Assembly: GCA_025266875.1 (NCBI GenBank)
Contig: JALLLT010000004.1
Location: 1,178,001-1,242,000 of the forward strand
Length of the DNA stretch: 64,000 nt
Source of the DNA: Fennellomyces sp. T-0311
Taxonomy: Eukaryota > Mucoromycota > Mucoromycetes > Mucorales > Lichtheimiaceae
Direction of reading: 5' to 3'
Notes under the pieces: model-generated
Seen by the model: the letters and a program-made list of their open reading frames with translations, nothing else
Databases searched by the model: none
Told to the model about the DNA's origin: nothing
Program-made: the position numbers and the translations under genes
Shown: positions 57,087-64,000 of the stretch, one piece after another
Layout of the letters: every line of letters begins with the position of its first letter
Numbering within the stretch: the stretch's first letter is position 1

Positions 57087-59625
57087 TTAAGGCAGCAATA
57101 GTCGAGATACTTTGCATCTACCCGTTGCTATGTGAATTTCATTTCCATGGCAGCAATGATATTGACAACATACCTTGACGGTTGCCCCACCAAATTGGGA
57201 ATGGATGATCATTACCATCAGCAGCACCATGCAGCGCGAACGCGACAAAGAATACCATCAATGAGGTAGCCGAATCCAAACCAGTTGAAACTAAATAGTT
57301 GTACTTTACAAACCAATTACGCCTGTAGCGTCTGAGATACCACTGGGATCCAATGACCAAGCAAAATGCAACGGTAATATAAGATGTAGCTGCACCTGGC
57401 AATACGCATAAGCCGACCAATATCATGGGGATATTGACACGATCGAAACCGAATTTTGGAAACCGTTTGTGAAGGAGCCAAAATGGCAATGGTAAGGCGA
57501 AGCCAATAATGAATGCCCATAGAACAATATAGTAGCGAGTTCCAGGACCAAACATGGCCATTGGACCGATGGCACCCCAAGTAATGGCAGCTGAATTGAT
57601 CGTCTGCGGTGTTGCACCGTTCCAAATATTACTTCCAACTGGGTTCAATAGAATTTCACGTTCGTTCGTCACCACATTCTATAGAGAACATTTAGAGAAG
57701 ATGCTTATCTTTGATAAGGTGCATTACATCATTGACAATGTAGTTGAAAAGTGAGCCGAGGATGGTGCCGAGAATTTGGTTGAAGAAAACAACGCGCGGT
57801 GGAACTTTGAGATAGTGACCGATCTTGAGGTCGTTTGCCATGAGACCTGCTTGGCTTAAAGTATTGAATCCGAGTGTCTTAAAGTACATATTGGCCACTG
57901 GTGAGGAATCGATGAGTATGCTGTTGTCTGATAAAAAGAGCTTGCTTTTTACCCGGCAAACCAGGCAAGATGAAGCCACATATCATTTCGGCAAATACAT
58001 TTAATCCGAAGCCTTGCCCTGTGACCGCCGTGATCAAATTGAGAGGAAGAGAAAGCACCGTAGATATAGCAATAGCAAGTATAACACCCCACCACGGTAA
58101 TTGACTGTTATTGATATATGCTATGGCGATATTAAGCGCGATCCCAATAACAAAGATGGTGTAGTACCACCATGCGGGCACCTGCAGCGTTAAGGGGGAG
58201 CACAGAAAGCATTAGTAAGACATCGTCGCTCTATTAGCGGGTTCGGATTTACCTCTTTGTAAGATTGCATAAGCCGCATATGAATATCCATTTTGCCCTC
58301 CTTAAAGTGCTGTCGAGTATTACGCATATTAAGCCACAGCCTTTTGCCATAATACAGGACGACATGCGCGATCGATGCAGTTACTGCAAAGTTGATGAAC
58401 ACATAGTTGACTGCTGATGTTGCGGGAAAACTTGGTCGACCGACGACATCCAGCATGGTTTGATTGAGCGAGTTATCAGCATTCAGAACGAGATGTTGTG
58501 GATAAATCTCGGATTGACCGGAAGTCTCGTTGAAAAGGTATATGGAGTTTGACAGGAACGGGAATTTTTGGGCATCCCAGATGTTATAATGATAGATCAA
58601 GGGGTAAAGTAGCCACATCAATAAGATTCCACCGAATACATTTATCTGGACCCAAAGCGGCAAGACCAAGGGATTCATGGCTGACAGGTAGTTCCAATCG
58701 AAACTGAGTTGCAGGATCCCCAGGCCTTCGTTGACAGCAAGTCCGCCAAACAATCTTTGAAACCAGACTGAACTAGTATTCGCCAGGCAAAACACGGAGA
58801 TACCGCCGAGTAAGGGGAACAGGTATTGGGGGATAAATTCATAGGTGAACATGCCCAAGAATACTATAAAAAAGAAACGTGTGCGCCATTTAGCCTCTGC
58901 CTTGCTCGAATTGAGTGTACGCAACAACGACACTGTAGGTAATGATGTTGGCCAGATCATATCGGGTGGATAAACCAAAAACTGTCGAAGTTGTCCGGCG
59001 ATACCATAGCCGACGATTTGGGTGGCAAAGAGTAAAAAGATGGATCCAGCCGCTCCTGGTGGGTTTGCGTAGTAAAGTTCTTGCGCAGATAGAATGTAGG
59101 TTGCGTAAGCTGATGTGTTGGCGGCGGATACTAGGACGTAGATACAGGTATGCTCTTTGACGTTGAACGGCCCCGGGTTCAACCAGTGGACGGGAGGGAG
59201 ATAACGCGCCCAAGCGTTGCATATCACGTAAGCCACCATCAACATGAACGTGTTTGAAAGTGGTAGGCCAACAGGCTTGAATAACATTAGCTGATACACC
59301 GATGCACTTAAACATGCTAATAACTGGTATTAATCCAGTTTTTCCACGCGTTTGGTTAGTACGTTGTACTTTTTCGTTGAAATTTGTATTTGCTTACAGA
59401 GCCTACGAAAACGGCGCGCAGTGTGAAACAGGGCAATGTCGTGTCATCTTCCATACTGGCCAGTTCATTCACAACATTGATATCCGAGTCAGGATCTTGT
59501 TCATCCACAGCGGCGGCTTCTTCCTGTTTTAGTTTATTTGGCGTTTCCCATGGTGGGTTAGAGTCGTCGGCGTCATAATAAATCTCAGGCGTTGCTGCTA
59601 TATCCTTCTTTTCTCCTTCATTCAT
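57087..59625 (-). CDS. OPT-family oligopeptide transporter
   Basis: Proton-coupled plasma-membrane transporter of small peptides or metal-siderophore/glutathione conjugates. The N-terminal cytosolic segment (MNEGEKKDIAATPEIYYDAD) is acidic. After an intron the first membrane segments and the signature region follow: NPGPFNVKEHTCIYVLVSAA (family NPGPFNxKEH), ANTSSVWFQRLFGG and LGILQLSFDW. The second half shows PLPWWGVILAIAISTVLSLP (read as SQLPWWGVILA), GFILPGLPG, ANMYFKTLGFNTL and ILLNPVGSNIWNG then PIWWGNRQ. A last intron (GTATGT..CACATAG) removes the stop at 57139 and yields the family-like ending GNRQATGRCKV. About 14-16 membrane segments in total. Which substrate it carries cannot be told. 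Confidence 0.9.
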
Positions 59626-60141
59626 GTTGAATTAAAAGGTGGAACCAGTGAGTGAGAAAAAGAGAAAAGGAAGAAGAAAAAAGGATGGTAAATTGTTTTC
59701 CAACGCAGCATACAAAAAACAATGAGCGTTGTAAAGGGAACGGGAAGCACCTTTGATCACGCCTACATGGTCTATTTTTTTTTCATGAGATTTTCATCCG
59801 TTTTCTCCTACGTCAACATACAATCTATGCATACGCGTGAACCAATCGTACTCACAGTCATCCCCTTCACACCCCTTTTCAGCGTTCCGGTGATGCCATT
59901 GTCTTTTTTCCATCGTTATATTTCCGATAGGATATTGCGATTTTAGCCAACGAAAAAAAAATATCATGGCACGCAAACTCATATTTAGCTCTAATCGACA
60001 TAAGCTTTCTATCGGCTCTTGTTTCCGGCATTGTCCGGAATTTCGTTTTTATTTATCTTCTTAATATTACGGTGACGTAGGCGAGAGTTTAAGGGTATAC
60101 AACAAGTTGAAAGAACACAAAAAATTACAAGTTTAATATGA
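59626..60141. other. Intergenic region
   Basis: About 500 bases: promoter of the transporter and 3' flank of the aspartic protease. No gene seen. Confidence 0.5.
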
Positions 60142-61443
60142 TTAATCAGTCGTAGCTTCCTTCTCTTCCTCAATAGCAGGGGCAAAACCAATACGATGTT
60201 CACCAAAATCAAAGACAGTGACGAAGCTACGCAGTAACATATTGCCCAAGATATAATGCTCTGAAGGAACAAAGAAGAGGACACATTGATCGGAATCATC
60301 GCGACGACCGACAAGACGAGATACGGGGACACCGATAAAGATCGATTGACCTGGTTTGCCAGATTCTGGGAATACGATTTTGATTTCTTCGTCATCATCC
60401 ATATACTTGCAATCGACAACGAATTGATTATCGATGACCTCTGCTTCTGGCGCGATTGTGCGGGCTAATTGAGTAGCCAAATGCTTTGGCAAATACATGA
60501 AATTGGAACCAGTATCAATGGTGAAGGGAGTGCCCTGACCACCAAATTTGAAATTGGCATTACGTAACTGGAAGCCCTGAACCCAGGCAGTCCAACGTTC
60601 GTGCACAGGTAATCCAGTGGCTTTATGCTGGTATGTGACGACATCCGTGTACACCAATTCACCAGCCATCTTGTCCTTGTTAATATCACCAAACACGACT
60701 TCGCCGCACCATTCGGATTCTTCAGATTCGCCAATATATACGGAGAACAAAGGTTCTGGGATCTGATTTGCCTTGTAAAGTGCTTGCGGGAACGGATAAT
60801 AGGACCGGTTGAATCGTTGGTACATGATGGTACCACCAGGATAACCTGCACCGAAAATACCGTCGAGAATGTATTCGTCGCCGCCATTCTCTGTTGTATT
60901 TTGTTGAGCAATCGGGCCTTCGTTCGTGTCGACCATGGCTAATACTTGGTGCTCCAAACTCAAGTCACCGACTTTGATGGTGTCAACAAAGTAGTCACCG
61001 AGCGCATTGCCAGTTCCGTATGTAATATTTAATGCGTAGTCGGTTGGACTGTACGTGGAGGATTTGGAAGGATCGAATTGGTGTCCGGAGAGACATCCAT
61101 CCTCCGAGGAACATTTGTTGGAGGGAATCCAAGTGTCGGCGCTACCGGTATCAAAGAGAAGGAGGAATTCTTGTGCCGGAGTACCGATTGAAACATTAAT
61201 AGCCAGTTCATAAAGTTCGATTTCGTTCAGCATCGGAACAGCGTGCGTCGTTTCGGGTTCATCATCAATAATGGTGTCGTAGTTGACAACATCAAAACGG
61301 TTGCGATGGGTACGAACGTCGTCGTTGGGCAAGTTGCGACGAGCAACACGACGAATGGGAAGTCGTACGGGTTCGGCCTTGTCTGCTGATACACCAAGAG
61401 CGGCAGCAGCCACGGCAGCCAGCGCAAACGTAATAGGACGCAT
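60142..61443 (-). CDS. Pepsin-like aspartic protease (family A1), secreted
   Basis: 433 aa, single exon, ATG at 61443. The signal peptide (MRPITFALAAVAAAALGVSA) is followed by a basic propeptide (about 20-75) and the mature enzyme. Both catalytic motifs are intact: FDTGSADTWIPS (Asp98) and TIDTGSNFMYLP (Asp310). The flap reads NITYGTGNALGDYFV, and ILGNMLLRSFVTVFDFGEHR is the classical C-terminal block. Several N-x-S/T sites and paired cysteines (CSSEDGC, C246, C..C near the end) fit secretion. It ends in an acidic tail (IEEEKEATTD) with no obvious GPI signal, unlike yapsins. Mucorales use many such enzymes (rhizopuspepsin and mucorpepsin groups) for extracellular nitrogen. Confidence 0.93.
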   Translation of the reverse strand: MRPITFALAAVAAAALGVSADKAEPVRLPIRRVARRNLPNDDVRTHRNRFDVVNYDTIIDDEPETTHAVPMLNEIELYELAINVSIGTPAQEFLLLFDTGSADTWIPSNKCSSEDGCLSGHQFDPSKSSTYSPTDYALNITYGTGNALGDYFVDTIKVGDLSLEHQVLAMVDTNEGPIAQQNTTENGGDEYILDGIFGAGYPGGTIMYQRFNRSYYPFPQALYKANQIPEPLFSVYIGESEESEWCGEVVFGDINKDKMAGELVYTDVVTYQHKATGLPVHERWTAWVQGFQLRNANFKFGGQGTPFTIDTGSNFMYLPKHLATQLARTIAPEAEVIDNQFVVDCKYMDDDEEIKIVFPESGKPGQSIFIGVPVSRLVGRRDDSDQCVLFFVPSEHYILGNMLLRSFVTVFDFGEHRIGFAPAIEEEKEATTD

Positions 61444-61749
61444 CGAGAAGGAAAAGAGAGGGAAAGGAAGGGGAGGTAGAAAAAAGGGAGGAGAAGAGAG
61501 AAAGACGTTATGAGCAAAAAAAGTCAGGAACGTTAAGACCAAAATAGAAAACCTCCACTCGTTCACAAAAGCTCGCGGTGACACAAAACCAATTAATTCG
61601 TTCTGTTTTTAGTTTTACAAAGTGTTCGTGAAAAATGTGTATAATGAAAAATGTATCTAAACTACTGCTCGGCTAGCGCCTTTTTGAATATGCTGTAGCA
61701 GCTAAGGCCCGGGTTATAGTCTATATGATGCAAGTTAATAAGTGGTCAT

Positions 61750-63113
61750 TCAAATCCGTGCAGTAAAAGCTTTACCAAAGTTATCATCGGGGTTGCATGA
61801 GCACTTGTCTCGGAATTCAGGCTCCACCGGGCAATGCGTGTATGCACTACATGAATTTGTGTCAAAAATAAAACGCATGCAAAACAAAACGGCACACTTA
61901 CGTATGGCGATAGCCAATATCGTTGAAGAAGTGGAACTCATCCTTGCGGAGAAACATGGAAGCAGCAATAGAATGGACAGGGGCATCGCCCCATCTGTTG
62001 AAACAATGAAAAGGTTTAGAACACATTAAATTTGCACGGTGAATAACATACCTTTCATAAAAGAAGCCACCCGTTTGATCCAGATAATTGAAGAATTTGA
62101 GGTAATCGTTGGATCGCCACAAGTCCAGCGAGGCGATTTCAAAGTTGGTCCAAAAGTGACACAGGTTGTACGACTGGCCGTTGTCATCGGTGATGAATCG
62201 ATACAACGAATCTTTCTTGATAGGCAGATGTTTGATGACTTCAGGACGATCGCGTTCAAAGTTCAAAACGGTTTCCCAAAGCGATGGGACGGTTGCACCA
62301 AATTCACGGAACGCAATATTGAAACCTAGCAACGCGAATTACGCTCTTGCGGTTGCCATAGCAGCACCCAAACAACTTACCATATTTCTTGCCATTGTTT
62401 CGCATGAATTTGAAGACATCGTAATCAAGATCACAATGATAATCCACATCAGGTTCCAGACGCCAGTAGTAGTCAAATTCATCGAGCAAAGGGTGCCGAA
62501 AAAAGAACCCGCTTTGGAATCTAACAGAGCGGCTGAGTATCATTACCGTACATAATTTTACCAAATCAATAAGGGTTTACCGGCACATGTGTCGATAGCT
62601 CTCGCTTTCTGCATAAGGAATACCCAATTTGGCCATTTCTGCTCTGTTCTTGGCAGCCACGTCTTGATCGATAAATGGCGGATAGCCCCACATTTGGTCA
62701 TCGACTTTACCATAACGGGTCTCCGCGGGAGTCAATGCGGACGTGGTGTCGACGAACTCTTGGGTAAAGTAATCGTCGTTGAGGAAAATGTACGGGTATT
62801 GATACTTTTGGTTGAATCGCTTTTCAATTTGCTGAATTGTCGAGGCAATGCCGCCCAGTTCACTGTTGCGAACCAGAATCACAAAGCATGCTCGGACGGG
62901 ATCATCTGGCGATGTAACTGCGGTCGGTGGGGTAGGTTCGGCGGTGGGGTTTTCCAACCCTTTATCTTGATTGAGCGACACGAAGTTGCTGATTGGCAAG
63001 AAAAACAAAAGCGAGACAGTAAGGAGACATAGAGAGACGACGAGTAAAAGCCTCTGAGGGCCTGGTACTCGCCAGTTCGCCATTGCGCGAGAAAGAAACG
63101 CTGGCACTGACAT
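61750..63113 (-). CDS. Alpha-1,2-mannosyltransferase, GT15 family (KRE2/MNT1-like)
   Basis: Golgi type II enzyme that adds alpha-1,2-mannose to O- and N-glycans. Start is ATG 63113 (MSVPAFLSRAMANWRVP), chosen because it precedes a single membrane anchor (LLLVVSLCLLTVSLLFFLPI). Five exons are joined by 50-65 nt introns. Family blocks in order: ACFVILVRNSELGGIASTIQ, YPYIFLNDDYFTQEF, GYPPFIDQDVAAKNR, YRHMCRFQSGFFFRHPLLDE (spans an intron), YYWRLEPDVDYHCDLDYDVF with the metal-binding acids, YNLCHFWTNFEIASLDLWRS, RWGDAPVHSIAASMFL and, in the last exon, AYTHCPVEPEFRDKCSCNP. All match KRE2/KTR proteins closely. It lies just downstream of an ER-lumen type gene on the same strand. Confidence 0.93.
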
Positions 63114-63229
63114 TAGGGGGGTGAAAAGACAAAATACGCAGTAATCCAATCAAATAACGGGGCCTTCTTTTTAAACCTCCTTCGGCTTAGACCTGGAATG
63201 TGTAACAAACAACACATCACTATATTTTT

Positions 63230-64000
63230 TCACAGTTCATCTCTCTCGCGCTCCTTCTTGACTATCTTGGATGTCTCCAGCTTGACCTTCTGGCCCTGCC
63301 ATCGCCCGAAATTGACCGGCACCATGCGCTTCTGCAGCTCGTACAGATAGTCGAGGTAGTAATGGTACTGATCCACTTCAATCATGTTCACGCATGCGTC
63401 CGCATTGTTGATATCACAGGCCGAAGCGATGGCGTTTTCCCAGAACGCGGCATCAAACGTCATGTCTTTCCTGCGTACGTCGGTTATATATTGGCACCAA
63501 ATGAGCAACAGGCGATCCTACTTACACGTTGTCATACGATGGATCGACGTACGCTGTGCGACATTAGCTTGAGTTGCCTGCGATGGACATATCACCAATT
63601 TACCTTCTAGACCCACGCCTCCTGATGTTTTACACAGGTGATGGAGTTGCTGATCGATGTCAGGTGCGTTTTGCACAGGAGAAGAGCGCCAGAATTTCTA
63701 CATCATAGTTAGCATGATCGAGGGCCTAGCAACGAACGGTTACCTCGGAGAAATAAGCGCTGTTATGGATACTCTTTCTGGAAGTTGTCAAGATGATCTT
63801 TGAACGGACGCCCACCACCTCGCCATCGCCTTCCCATTGAGCCATTTCTGGGTCATAGTTGACCAATTCACCCAACGAGCTCCATGGCCCGCCTTCTTTT
63901 TTGAACACGAATGGACACTGTATCCATCTCAGCCATCAAAGATCTCTATGAAAGTATCTGCTTACCTCGCCAGCTTCGTAGACATTCGTGCCTTCCGTTC
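63230..64000 (-). CDS. Unrecognised ER-lumen protein with C-terminal RDEL (5' end outside window)
   Basis: Partial gene; transcription enters from beyond 64000. Visible exons read, in order: NVYEAGE | CPFVFKKEGGPWSSLGELVN with YDPEMAQWEGDGEVVGVRS, RKSIHNSAYFSE | KFWRSSPVQNAPDIDQQLHH with LCKTSGGVGLE | AYVDPSYDNV | KDMTFDAAFWENAIASACDI onward to the end, KKERERDEL. The frames join with GT..AG introns and consistent phase. The RDEL ending is a functional variant of the K/HDEL retention signal, so residence in the ER lumen is likely. Several cysteines could form disulfides. I do not recognise the domain family; the missing N-terminus would be needed. Its neighbour is a Golgi mannosyltransferase on the same strand. 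Confidence 0.6.

Overview
The window looks like nuclear DNA of an early-diverging filamentous fungus, most likely Mucoromycota/Mucorales. Genes are split by many short introns (about 45-80 nt, GT..AG, often with a CTAAC-like branch site). They include lineages kept in early-diverging fungi but rare or lost in Dikarya: VMP1, an iron-sulfur L-serine dehydratase, GRDP/DUF1399 and a citrate-lyase-beta-like protein. The genus is not determined. No rRNA, tRNA or CRISPR array was recognised. Exon joins were worked out by hand from splice signals and reading-frame continuity.

Layout. 1-1.8 kb: no clear gene. 1.8-7.0 kb: an HTH/Myb DNA-binding protein, then a tightly spaced divergent pair of chromosome-biology genes, CAF-1 large subunit (minus) and a very short INCENP-like protein (plus). 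7.4-12 kb: three paralogous multi-pass membrane proteins of unknown family. 13.3-14.9 kb: a HET-domain protein. 15-23.3 kb, all minus strand: mitochondrial-type L-serine dehydratase, LEA2-domain membrane protein, CLYBL-like enzyme, F-box/LRR protein. 23.3-26.9 kb: gene-poor, with an F-box/LRR relic and a 118-bp MITE-like element with CACTG/CACCG ends. 26.9-34.0 kb, all plus: polyQ SAP-domain protein, alcohol acetyltransferase-like enzyme, VMP1, purple acid phosphatase. 34.2-41.2 kb: an acidic NET/FAM199X-like protein (minus) and a Nup159/Nup214-type FG nucleoporin (plus).

41.3-56.2 kb is an accessory stretch. It holds two paralogous nuclear genes built from repeated NUMOD4/HNH homing-endonuclease modules, a domesticated-looking retropepsin fold lacking its catalytic Asp motif, a second F-box/LRR gene, a glycine-rich GRDP protein, and a short ORF carrying only a TnpB/Fanzor-type C-terminal zinc ribbon, between long gene-poor gaps. 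57-64 kb, all minus: OPT oligopeptide transporter, pepsin-like secreted protease, KRE2-type mannosyltransferase, and an unrecognised ER-lumen protein ending in RDEL that runs off the window.

The core genes serve chromatin assembly, the nuclear pore, autophagy/ER, cell-wall glycosylation and nutrient uptake. The most unusual material is the HNH-module gene pair and the other element-derived genes at 41-56 kb.
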